This document shows positions 38,244 to 47,272 of a stretch of 64,000 nucleotides of DNA, piece after piece. How positions within the stretch are numbered: position 1 is the first letter of the stretch; the number at the start of each line of letters is the position of its first letter. The DNA comes from Shinella yambaruensis. Its GTDB lineage: Bacteria > Pseudomonadota > Alphaproteobacteria > Rhizobiales > Rhizobiaceae. The stretch spans positions 173,456 to 237,455 of the forward strand of contig NZ_JALJCK010000011.1 of NCBI RefSeq assembly GCF_022899355.1. Direction: 5' to 3'. A program made the translations under genes and the position numbers. Below the pieces are notes generated by a model, which saw nothing but the letters and a program-made list of their open reading frames with translations, was not told the origin of the DNA and did no database searches.

Positions 38244-39875
38244 ATGAGCACTCCTTCCTCCGCACGCCCTGCGGACGGCGAACGCTACCTTGTCGGCGTC
38301 GATGTTGGTACGGGAAGCGCCCGAGCCGGCCTCTTCGACATGACCGGCCGCATGCTGGCCTCGGGAAAACGCGACATCTCGCTGTTCCGCGAACCCGGCG
38401 CGATGGTCGAGCAGTCGAGCACGGAGATCTGGGCCGCCGTCTGCGCTTCGGTGCGCGAGGCCGTCGCCAAGGCGGGCGTCGCACCCGAGCAGGTCGCCAG
38501 CCTCGGCTTCGACGCGACGTGCTCGCTCGTCGTGCTGGGAGAAGGGGGAAAGCCGCTGCCCGTCGGCCCGTCGGAAGATCCGGAGCGCGACATCATCGTC
38601 TGGATGGACCACCGGGCGGTCGAGCAGGTCGAACGCATCAATGCCGAGGGGCACGATGTGCTGCGCTATGTCGGCGGCATCATCTCGCCGGAGATGGAGA
38701 CGCCGAAACTGCTGTGGCTGAAGGAGAACCGCCCGCAGGTCTTCGATGCCGCCTGGCAGTTCTTCGACCTTGCGGACTTCCTGACCTGGCGCGCAACGGA
38801 CGATCTTGCGCGCTCCACCTGCACCGTCACCTGCAAATGGACCTATCTCGCGCATGAGAAACGCTGGGATCCGAGCTACTTCCACGGCATCGGCCTCGGG
38901 GTCCTCGCGGAGGAGGATTTCGCCCGCATCGGCCAGCGTGTCGTCGAGCCGGGCACGCCGCTCGGCAGCGGCCTGACGGCACGGGCGGCGGCGGAACTCG
39001 GCCTTGTCGCCGGCACGCCGGTCGGCGCCGGCATGATCGATGCCCATGCGGGCGGCATCGGCACGGTGGGGGTGGACGGCCCGCCGGAAAACAATCTGGG
39101 CTATGTCTTCGGCACCTCTTCCTGCACCATGACCTCGACCCGCGAGCCGGTCTTCGTGCCGGGCGTCTGGGGCCCGTACTATTCCGCCATGGTGCCGGGC
39201 ATGTGGCTGAACGAAGGGGGGCAATCGGCGGCCGGCGCGGCCATCGAGCAGCTCTTGTCCTTCCACCCGGCGGCCGGCGAGGCCGCGGCGCTGGCGAAGG
39301 CGCGGGGCCTTTCCCTGCCCGTCTTCCTGGCGGGGCTTGCGGCGGAGGGGGCGCCGACGCTTTCGGCCGTGGCGGGGCTGGCGGACGGCCTGCATGTCGT
39401 GCCGGAATTCCTCGGCAACCGTGCCCCCTTCGCCGATCCGCATGCGCGCGCGGCGATCGTCGGCCTCGGCATGGAGCGGGACCTTGCCAATCTCGTTTCG
39501 CTCTACGTTGCCGGGCTTTGCGGCATCGGTTATGGCCTGCGCCAGATCATCGATGCGCAGGCGGCCGCCGGTGCGCCGATCGACAGGATCGTGATCAGCG
39601 GCGGTGCGGGCCAGCTCGATCTCATCCGCCAGCTTCTGTCGGACGCGACGGGAAAGACATTGCTCGCAACACGGGCGGAAGAGCCGGTGCTGCTCGGCGC
39701 CGCCATTCTCGGCAGTGTCGCCGCCGGTGCCTTCCCGGACGTGCGCGCGGCGATGGCGGCCCTTTCGGCGACCGACCGCACCTTTCGGCCGGCCGGCGCG
39801 GACATCGCGGCCCTGCATGCCAAGCGCTACGACGCCTTCACGCGGCTGCAGGCATTGGCCCGGACGATCCGGTAG
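38244..39875 (+). CDS. D-ribulokinase, FGGY family (ribitol pathway)
   Basis: A 543-residue carbohydrate kinase predicted to make D-ribulose 5-phosphate, which enters the pentose phosphate pathway. The N-terminal phosphate loop is GVDVGTGSARAGLFD (about residues 18-32), and the C-terminal ISGGAGQLDLIRQLL is the FGGY adenosine-binding region. The length and TSSCTMT/WGPYY segments fit the ribulokinase-like (FGGY pentulose kinase) group. The ATG at 38244 is chosen; a TTG at 38175 overlapping the rbtD stop is the alternative, since neither has a strong ribosome site. It ends convergently with treY, 46 bases away. Confidence 0.85.
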   Translation: MSTPSSARPADGERYLVGVDVGTGSARAGLFDMTGRMLASGKRDISLFREPGAMVEQSSTEIWAAVCASVREAVAKAGVAPEQVASLGFDATCSLVVLGEGGKPLPVGPSEDPERDIIVWMDHRAVEQVERINAEGHDVLRYVGGIISPEMETPKLLWLKENRPQVFDAAWQFFDLADFLTWRATDDLARSTCTVTCKWTYLAHEKRWDPSYFHGIGLGVLAEEDFARIGQRVVEPGTPLGSGLTARAAAELGLVAGTPVGAGMIDAHAGGIGTVGVDGPPENNLGYVFGTSSCTMTSTREPVFVPGVWGPYYSAMVPGMWLNEGGQSAAGAAIEQLLSFHPAAGEAAALAKARGLSLPVFLAGLAAEGAPTLSAVAGLADGLHVVPEFLGNRAPFADPHARAAIVGLGMERDLANLVSLYVAGLCGIGYGLRQIIDAQAAAGAPIDRIVISGGAGQLDLIRQLLSDATGKTLLATRAEEPVLLGAAILGSVAAGAFPDVRAAMAALSATDRTFRPAGADIAALHAKRYDAFTRLQALARTIR

Positions 39876-39921
39876 GCGCCTGTTTTTTTGCAGGGCCACT
39901 TGGTGGTCTGCAGAAACGGCC

Positions 39922-42480
39922 TCAGGCGCTGACGAAGAGGGCGACAGGCTCGCCTGCAAGCGCCTCGGCGAGCGGCATGCCGCTGCCCAGCACCAATCGG
40001 CGGTCGTCAAGCACGGATCGCGCCGTTTGGCCGTAGAAGCGATCGGGGATGGTGATGGAAATTCCCCGCATGGCGTCCTCCGTCAGGCGCAGGCTGCCGG
40101 GCGGTGTCTTGCCGAAGGTGTGGTGCGGGACCACGGTGATGGCGAAGGCCTGCGGCGCGCCGCGCAGGAAGGCGAGGGCCTGGGCCCCGCCATCGGAAAG
40201 GTCGAGGGGAAGGTAGGGGCCGGCGAACGGACCATCCGGGTCTTTCGCCCGCACGGCGAGGACGGTCGCGACCAGCCATTGTTTGTAGGAAGCGAAGGAC
40301 GCCCGCGTCGCGGCCGGCTTTTCCGGCATGACGTGGGAGGGCGTGTCGAACATCCGGGCGCCGGCCTGCCGCAAGGAGAAGTCGCCACGTTCGCTGCCCT
40401 GCCGGATGTCCGGGATGCCCGGCATGGTCAGCTTTATCAGCGTCTGTGCGAGAGAGTTCATCAGCCCGGCATCCACGAAGGGCGAGAGTGTCGCGTCGAG
40501 TTCCCGGAGAAATGCATCGTTGCCGAACAGGCCTTCGATGACGCCGGCCAGCGCCCGCGCAGGATTGCCGGCCGATGCGTAGCCATGCGGGCTGACTTGC
40601 CCTTCGCTTCTTATGAATATCTCCAGATCGGCGGCAAGGGACCGGATCGCCGCGGTATCCTGAAGGCCCGTGACCGGCCAGAGGGCTGCGATCGCATTGT
40701 GGAGCAGCCGTTCCGTATCCGGCTCGGGAGCAGCCCGGCCGGCAGGGTTGCGAACCATCTCGGCGCCGAGGGCGGACCAGCGTTGCCGCGCCGCGTGCCA
40801 GCGGTCCGGCGCCTCGGCGAGGGCATGGAGCCTGGCCCTGGCGTCTCCGCCATAGGCAACACCGGACGGGGATATCGCGGACAGGCCATGCGGCATGGTT
40901 TCGGCACGGGCCCGCATCACCGCGTGGAACGCTGCGGGGCCGTCCGCCGGCTCGCTCGGCCGGCCGGCATTCTCCCGGGAGAAAAGCAGGTCATCCGGCG
41001 CCCCTGCTGCCACGCAGCCGCTCAATTGCTGGAAGCGGGCGCGGAATTCGGCGCAGCCCGCCAGAGTGGCCGGTATCCTGTCGTCGGCCAGCAATTCCCA
41101 GATGAAATCGATCGCCTCGCGGACCTCCGGCCGGTTGTCCTCCTGTGCCTGTTGCCGGGCTGTCGCGATGATCTCGCGGTCGCGTTCGCTGACATGCGTG
41201 GCCGTCGCATAGGTCCGCGCGACCGGCAGGGCGACGATCAGGGCGCGGATCGCCTCGGCAAGGGCGCTGCGGGAGAGGTCGGCGTGGGACTGGTCGGCGA
41301 GAGCCTTCGCCAGAAGGGTCAGGCGGGCAGCCTCGCCTTCGAGTTCCGTCCCGAAGATCTGCCGCTTGCCGGCCTCCCTCGCCGTTTCCGTCCGCGGACT
41401 GCCATCGGGAGGACTGGATGCCTGGTGGGGATGACTGGCCATCATATCCGTGAGGGCTGTGATGATCTCGCCCCCGGTCGTGCCATGGACCGGCCATTCC
41501 GCCGCAAGCTGTTCGCTTCCCGCAAGGTGCTTGTCGACGATCAGGTAGGCGGAGCCGACGGCAGCGCGCAGCCGCTGCAGATAGGCATGCGGATCGGCGA
41601 ACCCGTCGATATGCAGGATGGCCAGCCCATCCACCGTGCCTTCGCGGACGAGGTCGAGGACCAGCCGGTGGCTGTCGTCGAAAACCCGGGCATCCTCGAG
41701 GCGCAGCCGGACAAGCTCGGCGGAGCCGCACAGGCGCCGGTCGCCGGCCGGCCGGTGCGCCGTCTTTCGTTCCACCAGCCGCCATGGCTGTGCCGCGTGA
41801 ATCGCCGTGATCCGCCCGGGGTCGCGCGAGATTTCGGCAAGCATCCGTGCAACGACCTCCTGCTCGTCGAGGAAGGCGAGCGGGCCGGCAAGGGCGGCCG
41901 CGCCTTCGAAGGCCGCCGCCGGGGCGGTGACCAGGAGCAGTTCCTCATATGCGGCAAGTGCCTGCCGGTACGTCTCGGGATGCAGGGGATAGAAGGAGCC
42001 GCGATAATGCAGCGCCAGGATGTCCCGCTCCGGGTCCAGCGCGAGGCGGATCGCGCCGTTCGCGACCTCCGTTGCGAAATCCTTTTCGAGAACGGGCAAG
42101 GCCAGCTTTTTCGACCAGTCGATGTCGAAATGCCGGGAAAACAGGCTTTGCTCGCCCCAGGTGACGACGCTGTGCCACCAGGCATTTTCGAGGCTCGCGG
42201 CCATGTGGTTCGGCGCGATGTCGAGGACGAGGCCGAGGCCGCGTGCCTTAAGATCGCCGGCAAGCCGGCGCAGGCCATCGAGACCGCCGAGGGCGGGATC
42301 GATCGCGTTGGGATCGACGATATCGTGGCCGTTGGACGAGCCCGTCACGACCGTCATCACCGGCGAGGCGTGGAGATGGCTGATGCCGAGATGCTGAAGA
42401 TAGGGCACCAGTTGACGCGCCCTCCCGAAGTCCATGCCATTTCGGAACTGGAGGCGATAGGTGGAGGAAGGGCGGGTCAT
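39922..42480 (-). CDS. treY: Maltooligosyl trehalose synthase TreY
   Basis: A GH13 enzyme of 852 residues that turns the reducing-end glucose pair of maltooligosaccharides into a trehalose unit. The N-terminal STYRLQFRNGMDFGRA and LGISHLHASPVM (about residues 6-45) are TreY hallmarks, followed by LVLDIAPNHMA, and LAILHIDGFADPHAYL with the catalytic region, and MPGIPDIRQGSE. Its usual partners treZ and treX are not in this window, so it is an orphan here and must draw on unlinked genes. The start at 42480 follows CCAGGACCCT. It may be read after the LysR gene or from its own promoter in the 139-base gap. Confidence 0.88.
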   Translation of the reverse strand: MTRPSSTYRLQFRNGMDFGRARQLVPYLQHLGISHLHASPVMTVVTGSSNGHDIVDPNAIDPALGGLDGLRRLAGDLKARGLGLVLDIAPNHMAASLENAWWHSVVTWGEQSLFSRHFDIDWSKKLALPVLEKDFATEVANGAIRLALDPERDILALHYRGSFYPLHPETYRQALAAYEELLLVTAPAAAFEGAAALAGPLAFLDEQEVVARMLAEISRDPGRITAIHAAQPWRLVERKTAHRPAGDRRLCGSAELVRLRLEDARVFDDSHRLVLDLVREGTVDGLAILHIDGFADPHAYLQRLRAAVGSAYLIVDKHLAGSEQLAAEWPVHGTTGGEIITALTDMMASHPHQASSPPDGSPRTETAREAGKRQIFGTELEGEAARLTLLAKALADQSHADLSRSALAEAIRALIVALPVARTYATATHVSERDREIIATARQQAQEDNRPEVREAIDFIWELLADDRIPATLAGCAEFRARFQQLSGCVAAGAPDDLLFSRENAGRPSEPADGPAAFHAVMRARAETMPHGLSAISPSGVAYGGDARARLHALAEAPDRWHAARQRWSALGAEMVRNPAGRAAPEPDTERLLHNAIAALWPVTGLQDTAAIRSLAADLEIFIRSEGQVSPHGYASAGNPARALAGVIEGLFGNDAFLRELDATLSPFVDAGLMNSLAQTLIKLTMPGIPDIRQGSERGDFSLRQAGARMFDTPSHVMPEKPAATRASFASYKQWLVATVLAVRAKDPDGPFAGPYLPLDLSDGGAQALAFLRGAPQAFAITVVPHHTFGKTPPGSLRLTEDAMRGISITIPDRFYGQTARSVLDDRRLVLGSGMPLAEALAGEPVALFVSA

Positions 42481-42619
42481 AGGGTCCTGGAATGTGCGTT
42501 TTCTCGCCCAGAAAACGCAAATCCTCCCGAATTGTTCCAAAGCGTCTTGCGGGTGCGTTCCCCGTCTCGCTTCGTCTGCCTCCCGGTTGGGGAAGAGGGC
42601 GGCGAGATGGGCGGGGGCG

Positions 42620-43483
42620 TTATGAGGCAGTGTGCCTTTCGTGCGCGAAATGCCGCCTGAGGATATCGAGGACCTCGTTTGCGAGCTCGCCGACGATGCC
42701 GTTCTGTTCCCAGGAGTAGAGCGAGGCGATGATCGGCGGTTCCGGCGGGAAATCGGTGAAGGGCCTGACGCGCCACCCTTTCGCGGCATCGATGGGCAGC
42801 AGCGAGAGGCCGAGGCCGGCCTCGATGGCCATCAGCACGTTGCGCAGGCTGGCGGAGGTGAAGGCGACATACCAGCGCCGCCGTTCCCGTTCCAGCCGCT
42901 CGAACATGGCGTCCCGGTAGAGCCCGCCCAGCGGAAAGGTGACGAGCGGGACAGGGTCGGGCAGGTCCGCCGGCGCATCCAGCGCGGTGAACCAGGCGAT
43001 CGGTTCCGCGAAGCTTGCCCAGCTGTCGGTGCTCGGCGTGTCCTCCTTGAGCACGACGATGTCGAGTTCGCCGGAGCGGTAGCGCCGCGCAAGGTCGGCG
43101 CGCAGCCCCGTGGTGACGTCGAGGCGCGCCTCCTTGTGGCGCTTGGCGAAGGCGGCGAAGGCATGGGCCATTTCGGGCGTCGCGATGTCATCGGGCATGC
43201 CGATGCGCACCGAGGTGGTGCCGGAGGTCTCGGCAACCAGCGTCAGCGCCTCGGTCTGCAGCGCGAGGATGCGCCTGGCGTGGCCGAGCAGGCGCTCGCC
43301 CGTCACGGTCAGGCGCACCGGCCGCGCGGCGCGGTCGACCAGCTCCCGGCCGATCACCTCCTCGAGGCGTGCGATCTGCTGGCTCATCGTCGATTGGGTC
43401 ATGTGCAGCCGGTCGGCTGCGGCGGTGAAGCTGCCGGCATCGGCAATCGCCACGAAAGCCCGGAGCAGGCGCGGATCGAGCAC
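42620..43483 (-). CDS. LysR-family regulator divergent from an MFS exporter gene
   Basis: A 287-residue regulator. The helix-turn-helix occupies about residues 1-60 (LLRAFVAIADAGSFTAAADR, TQSTMSQQIARLEE), and the rest is the substrate-sensing LysR domain. The start is GTG at 43483, five bases after GGAG. The 135-base gap to the divergent MFS gene is AT-richer than its surroundings, as expected for a shared LysR-controlled promoter. The target is most likely that transporter. The effector cannot be guessed. Confidence 0.85.
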   Translation of the reverse strand: MLDPRLLRAFVAIADAGSFTAAADRLHMTQSTMSQQIARLEEVIGRELVDRAARPVRLTVTGERLLGHARRILALQTEALTLVAETSGTTSVRIGMPDDIATPEMAHAFAAFAKRHKEARLDVTTGLRADLARRYRSGELDIVVLKEDTPSTDSWASFAEPIAWFTALDAPADLPDPVPLVTFPLGGLYRDAMFERLERERRRWYVAFTSASLRNVLMAIEAGLGLSLLPIDAAKGWRVRPFTDFPPEPPIIASLYSWEQNGIVGELANEVLDILRRHFAHERHTAS

Positions 43484-43618
43484 AGTATCTCCATCGAAAA
43501 TCAGAATGATAGCTATCTAAACATCTAATTTGCGCATGATTCAAGCGGGTGATAGCGGTAGGCGAGGCCGGTGGCTGCGCCCCGGCCCGACACGTCTTTT
43601 CAGCACGAAAGTCGAACC

Positions 43619-44806
43619 ATGACGGATACGCGCTCCAGCCGCGATTGGGCAATGCTTGCACTGGTGGTCCTGATCGGCCTCAACCTCCGGCCCTTCCTCG
43701 CGGCCCCGGCGCCGATCCTCATGGAGATCGGCGCCGATACCGGCCTCGGTTATGGTGGCATCGCGATGCTGACGTTGCTGCCGATGGTCCTGATGGGCCT
43801 CGGCGCCTTCGTGGCGCCGGGTCTTCTGGTGCGGCTCGGCGCGCGGCGTGGCCTGTTGGTCGCGCTGGCCGTGCTCTTCGCCGGCTCGGCGCTGCGCCTC
43901 GTTGTATGGGACGGCCTGTCGCTGATCGTGATGGCGGCGCTTTGCGGCATCGGCGTCGCCTTCATCCAGGCGGCCTTTCCCGGCATCATCAAGGCGCGCT
44001 TCCCGACAAGCGTGCCGGTGGTGACGGGGCTCTATTCGGCAATGATCATGGCCGGCGGCGCCTTCGGGGCGCGGCTGATGCCGGTGCTCGTGCATGCCGG
44101 CTACGGCTGGCGGGCGGCGCTCGCCTGGCTGGCGCTGCCGGTTGCGATCGCGCTCGCCGCGTCCTGGCGCATCCTGCCGGCCGTGCCGTCGAGCCGGCCC
44201 GACGGCGCGCTGACGCGGCAGCTCCTGCGCCGGCCGAGGACCTGGGCTCTGATGGGTGCCTTCGGGCTGGTCAATGCCGGTTATTGCTCGATGATCGCCT
44301 GGCTTTCGCCCTATTACCAGGCGCAGGGCTGGACGAGTGCCGACAGCAGCGGCCTTGTCGCGATCATGGCGATCTGCCAGGCCGTCGCCGCGCTCGGCCT
44401 TCCCATCCTGGCGCGTGGCAATGTCGACCGCCGCCGCTGGCTCTGGCTGACGATCTTCTTCCAGGCCGCAGGCTTCTTCGGTCTTGCGAGCCTTCCCGGC
44501 ATGGCGCCGGCCGTGTGGGCCGGGCTGTGCGGCGCGGGCCTCGGCGGCAGCTTCGCGCTTGCCATCGTCACGGCGCTCGACCACCTGCCGCAGCCGGAAC
44601 AGGCCGGTGCGCTGGCCGCGCTGATGCAGGGCGGGGGCTTCCTGATCGCGGCGCTCGGCCCCTATGCGATGGCGCTGCTGCACCACTGGACGGGCGGCTT
44701 TGCGGCGGGCTGGGGGATGCATCTCGGCTGCGTGCTGGCAACGGCGCTGCTCTATCTGCGCTTCGACCCGCGGCACTATCCGGTGGCGATGCCCCTTGCT
44801 CCATGA
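43619..44806 (+). CDS. MFS transporter, CynX/NimT-like
   Basis: A 395-residue membrane protein with about twelve hydrophobic segments. The opening LVVLIGLNLRPFLAAPAPIL and the PTSVPVVTGLYSAMIMAGGAFGA region are typical of the CynX (cyanate) and YeaN/NimT (2-nitroimidazole) branch of the major facilitator family. Substrate is unknown. Divergent from a LysR gene, which probably controls it. The ATG at 43619 begins MTDTRSSRDWAMLAL; the ribosome site is weak. A terminator follows at 44814. Confidence 0.82.
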   Translation: MTDTRSSRDWAMLALVVLIGLNLRPFLAAPAPILMEIGADTGLGYGGIAMLTLLPMVLMGLGAFVAPGLLVRLGARRGLLVALAVLFAGSALRLVVWDGLSLIVMAALCGIGVAFIQAAFPGIIKARFPTSVPVVTGLYSAMIMAGGAFGARLMPVLVHAGYGWRAALAWLALPVAIALAASWRILPAVPSSRPDGALTRQLLRRPRTWALMGAFGLVNAGYCSMIAWLSPYYQAQGWTSADSSGLVAIMAICQAVAALGLPILARGNVDRRRWLWLTIFFQAAGFFGLASLPGMAPAVWAGLCGAGLGGSFALAIVTALDHLPQPEQAGALAALMQGGGFLIAALGPYAMALLHHWTGGFAAGWGMHLGCVLATALLYLRFDPRHYPVAMPLAP

Positions 44807-44813
44807 CCGGAAA

Positions 44814-44840
44814 CCCGCGCCGGGCGGCGCGGGCTTCTTT
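44814..44840 (+). terminator. Terminator after the MFS gene
   Basis: CCCGCGCC (44814-44821) pairs with GGCGCGGG (44826-44833) around GGGC, followed by CTTCTTT. Short but GC-rich; it lies between convergent genes. Confidence 0.65.
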
Positions 44841-44854
44841 GAAGGATGACAGGC

Positions 44855-45691
44855 CTAACGGCGGCCGCCGAAGGGCCGCAGGTTCATATGGCGGTTGACG
44901 TCCTTGTAGAGCAGGTAGCGGAACGGGCCGGGGCCGCCGGCATAGCAGGCCTGCGGGCAGAAGGCGCGCAGCCACATGAAGTCGCCGGCCTCCACCTCCA
45001 CCCAGTCCTGGTTCAGGCGATAGACGGCCTTGCCCTGCAGCACGTAGAGCCCATGCTCCATGACGTGGGTTTCCGCGAAGGGAATGACGGCGCCGGGCAT
45101 CAGCGTGACGATCGTCACATGCATGTCGTGGCGCAGGTCGTTCGGATCGACGAAGCGCGTCGTCGCCCAGCCGCCGTTCGTGCCCGGCATGGCGGCGGGG
45201 GTGATGTCCTTCTCGTCGAGGATCAGCGGATCGGGATGGGCAAGGCCATCGACGGCCTCATAGGCTTTGCGGATCCAGTGGAAGCGGGCATGGGCACCGG
45301 AGCGGTTGCGCAGCGACCATTTCAGGGCCGGTGGCAGGAAGGCGTAGCCGCCCGGCTGCAGCGTGTGCTTGCCGGTCGGCAGCGTCAGCTCCACCTCGCC
45401 ATCGACGACGAAGAGCACGCCCTCGGCCTCGGGATCCTGTTCCGGCCGGTCGCTGCCGCCGCCCGGCGCCACTTCCATGACATATTGCGAGAAGGTCTCT
45501 GCAAAGCCGGAAAGCGGGCGGGCGATGACCCAGCAGCGCGTGTCGTTCCAGAAGGGCAGGAAACTGGTGACGATGTCCTGCATCACCCCCTTTGGGATCA
45601 CCGCATAGGCCTCGGTGAAGACGGCGCGGCCGGTCAGGAGGTCGCTCTGCGGGGGGTGCCCGCCGAGGGAGGAATAGTAGCTTCGTTGCAT
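44855..45691 (-). CDS. allE: (S)-ureidoglycine aminohydrolase (AllE/UglY-type bicupin)
   Basis: A 278-residue protein with two cupin domains. It is predicted to release ammonia from (S)-ureidoglycine in purine (allantoin) breakdown, using a metal held by the C-terminal cupin. Landmarks are YYSSLGGHPPQ at the start, ETFSQYVMEVAPGGGSDRPE in the first cupin, and FAETHVMEHGLYVLQGKAVY with the metal-binding histidines and glutamate in the second. No other ureide gene (allC, allA, allantoinase) lies nearby, so it is isolated. The start at 45691 has only a weak ribosome site. Confidence 0.83.
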   Translation of the reverse strand: MQRSYYSSLGGHPPQSDLLTGRAVFTEAYAVIPKGVMQDIVTSFLPFWNDTRCWVIARPLSGFAETFSQYVMEVAPGGGSDRPEQDPEAEGVLFVVDGEVELTLPTGKHTLQPGGYAFLPPALKWSLRNRSGAHARFHWIRKAYEAVDGLAHPDPLILDEKDITPAAMPGTNGGWATTRFVDPNDLRHDMHVTIVTLMPGAVIPFAETHVMEHGLYVLQGKAVYRLNQDWVEVEAGDFMWLRAFCPQACYAGGPGPFRYLLYKDVNRHMNLRPFGGRR

Positions 45692-45751
45692 CGTCTCAGG
45701 CCCTTTGGTTGCGTGTTTCCGGTGGTCTTCGGCGGGGCGTTCGTCGCCCGC

Positions 45752-46423
45752 TCATCTTTTCGCGCCGGCCTTTTCCAGCAGCGCGGCGATCTCGCCATAG
45801 CCGCGGCCGCGGGCGTGCTGGAGCGGGCTGACGCCGTCATTGTCGGCAAGCTCGACATCGGCGCCGGCGGCGATCAGCAGCGCGACGATCTCGACATGGC
45901 GCGGCCCGCCGTCGCTGAGGATGATCGCCTCCAGGAGCGCCGTCCAGCCGAGGCGGTTGACATGGTCGACATCGGTACCGGCCTTGATCAGCGTGTCGAC
46001 GGTCTCGACATGGCCGCGCTCGGCGGCCGGAATGATGGCGGTGCCGCCGTAGCGGTTGACGCTCGTGAGATCGGCGCCGTGGGCCAGCGTCAGCTTCAGG
46101 ATCTCGAGATGGCCGCGCGCGCCGGCATAGAGATAGGGGCTGTCGCTGATATCGTCCTTTGCATTGACGTCGGCGCCGGCCTCGATCAGCGCGCGGGCGG
46201 CGTTCACCGTGTTGCCGTGCGTGGCGACGAGCAGCGCCGTCGCGCCGCGGGCATCCCGCGCGTCGATGCTGGCGCCCTTGGCGAGCAGCGTCTTGATGGC
46301 GGCGACATCATCGGCGGCGGCTGCCTTGTGCAGTTGCGTATCCATGGCGTTTTCGGCGGCAAGAAGGGGAGGGCAGAGGGCCGCGAGGAAGAGCCAGGCC
46401 GACAGCAGGGCAAGTTTCAGCAT
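45752..46423 (-). CDS. Exported ankyrin-repeat protein
   Basis: A 223-residue protein with a signal peptide (about residues 1-23, ending LLAA) followed by six ankyrin-type repeats. The repeats follow the pattern G-AD-N--D--G-TAL--A---GH-E-V--LI and span residues 28-218. Repeats of this kind mediate protein contacts; periplasmic ones have been linked to oxidative stress in some bacteria. The partner is unknown and the neighbours give no hint: it stands alone between allE and pseudoazurin, both on the same strand. Confidence 0.75.
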   Translation of the reverse strand: MLKLALLSAWLFLAALCPPLLAAENAMDTQLHKAAAADDVAAIKTLLAKGASIDARDARGATALLVATHGNTVNAARALIEAGADVNAKDDISDSPYLYAGARGHLEILKLTLAHGADLTSVNRYGGTAIIPAAERGHVETVDTLIKAGTDVDHVNRLGWTALLEAIILSDGGPRHVEIVALLIAAGADVELADNDGVSPLQHARGRGYGEIAALLEKAGAKR

Positions 46424-46578
46424 GCGCGTTCCCGTTGGTTCACGGCGGCAAATTAGCAGGGGTGGATGCCATTAGAAAATTAAATGTGTAAATCCACATC
46501 ATGCACAAGATGGAACTTGCGCGCACCGCACCGGCCGTGAAGACGGGCATGGCGCTTCCGCGCTCCTCCGTCACCGGG

Positions 46579-46616
46579 CAAATAAAACCCGGAGCGGATC
46601 GCTCCGCTCCGGGTTT
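46579..46616 (-). terminator. Strong terminator of the pseudoazurin gene
   Basis: AAACCCGGAGCGG (46585-46597) pairs perfectly with CCGCTCCGGGTTT (46604-46616) around six bases. Read on the minus strand the stem is followed by TTTTATTTG, the T tract of a Rho-independent terminator, 26 bases after the stop codon. Confidence 0.85.
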
Positions 46617-46641
46617 CCGCCCCGCCCCGAAAGAAGGGCCG

Positions 46642-47088
46642 TTACAGGCCCGCTGCCGCGATCGCCGCGTCCATGCGCTCGCGGGCCTTCTTCGGCAGCT
46701 TGCCGGTCTTGACCGCGTCGAGATTGGCCGGCGCATCGCCGACGACCACCACGCCCACCATGCCCATGCCGACATGCGGCGTGCACTTGACGCCATAGGC
46801 GCCGGCCTTGTCGAGGGTGATCTTGAAGTTCTCGTTGATCTTGCTCTTGAAGGCCTCCGCCCCCTCGGGGATCATGCCTTTGATCGTCTCGACATTGTGT
46901 CCCTTGTCGGTGGGGATGAAGGTGATGGTATCGCCGGGGGCGACCTTCACGAAGGCGGGCTCGAACACCATGGCACCCTCGGCGCCCTTGTTCAGCATAT
47001 GCACTTCGAAATCTGCCGCTGCTGCCGGAAGCGCAAGCGCCAGAATGACTGCTGCCGCGCCGACGATGCTCTTTGCCATGGTACGCAC
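46642..47088 (-). CDS. Pseudoazurin, periplasmic type I blue copper protein
   Basis: A 148-residue precursor with a signal peptide ending AAA (about residue 25). It carries electrons in the periplasm, typically from cytochromes to copper nitrite reductase or nitrous oxide reductase. The four copper ligands are present with normal spacing: His64, Cys102, His105 and Met110 ([10 protein letters not shown]). The GTG at 47088 is chosen because AGGAG stands seven bases before it; an ATG three codons later is possible. An FNR/FixK-type box lies 72-85 bases upstream of the GTG. No denitrification enzyme is in the window. Confidence 0.88.
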   Translation of the reverse strand: MRTMAKSIVGAAAVILALALPAAAADFEVHMLNKGAEGAMVFEPAFVKVAPGDTITFIPTDKGHNVETIKGMIPEGAEAFKSKINENFKITLDKAGAYGVKCTPHVGMGMVGVVVVGDAPANLDAVKTGKLPKKARERMDAAIAAAGL

Positions 47089-47159
47089 TGGAATTCTCCT
47101 TGCTGACGAACGTCTCTCGTTCATGAGCTAGGAAGTAGACCTGCCGGCGGTCCTGCTCT

Positions 47160-47173
47160 TTGACTTTAATCAA
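47160..47173 (-). promoter_or_regulatory. FNR/FixK/NnrR-type box upstream of pseudoazurin
   Basis: On the minus strand the sequence is TTGAT-TAAA-GTCAA, which matches the TTGAT-N4-(A/G)TCAA consensus used by the FNR/FixK/NnrR family. If centred at -41.5, transcription would begin near 47125, leaving a leader of about 37 bases. Control by low oxygen or nitric oxide fits a denitrification electron carrier. Confidence 0.62.
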
Positions 47174-47272
47174 ACAACGCGGCGATGGCGCGTGGCGTCC
47201 TGTCGCAGGTCCTGCAGGCGCCCTTGAGGGGCGCCGGCAGGTGCCGGGCGTGGCGCCGTTTCCGACCCGCTT

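Noticed and set aside
39876..39921. Terminator formed by a T run between the ribulokinase gene and treY
   Set aside because: TTTTTTT occurs at about 39884-39890, but the flanking stem is only about four bases, too weak to call.
39604..42660. A 1018-codon open frame on the plus strand opposite treY
   Set aside because: It mirrors treY and part of the kinase gene; the composition is that of a shadow frame in high-GC DNA and no motif is seen.
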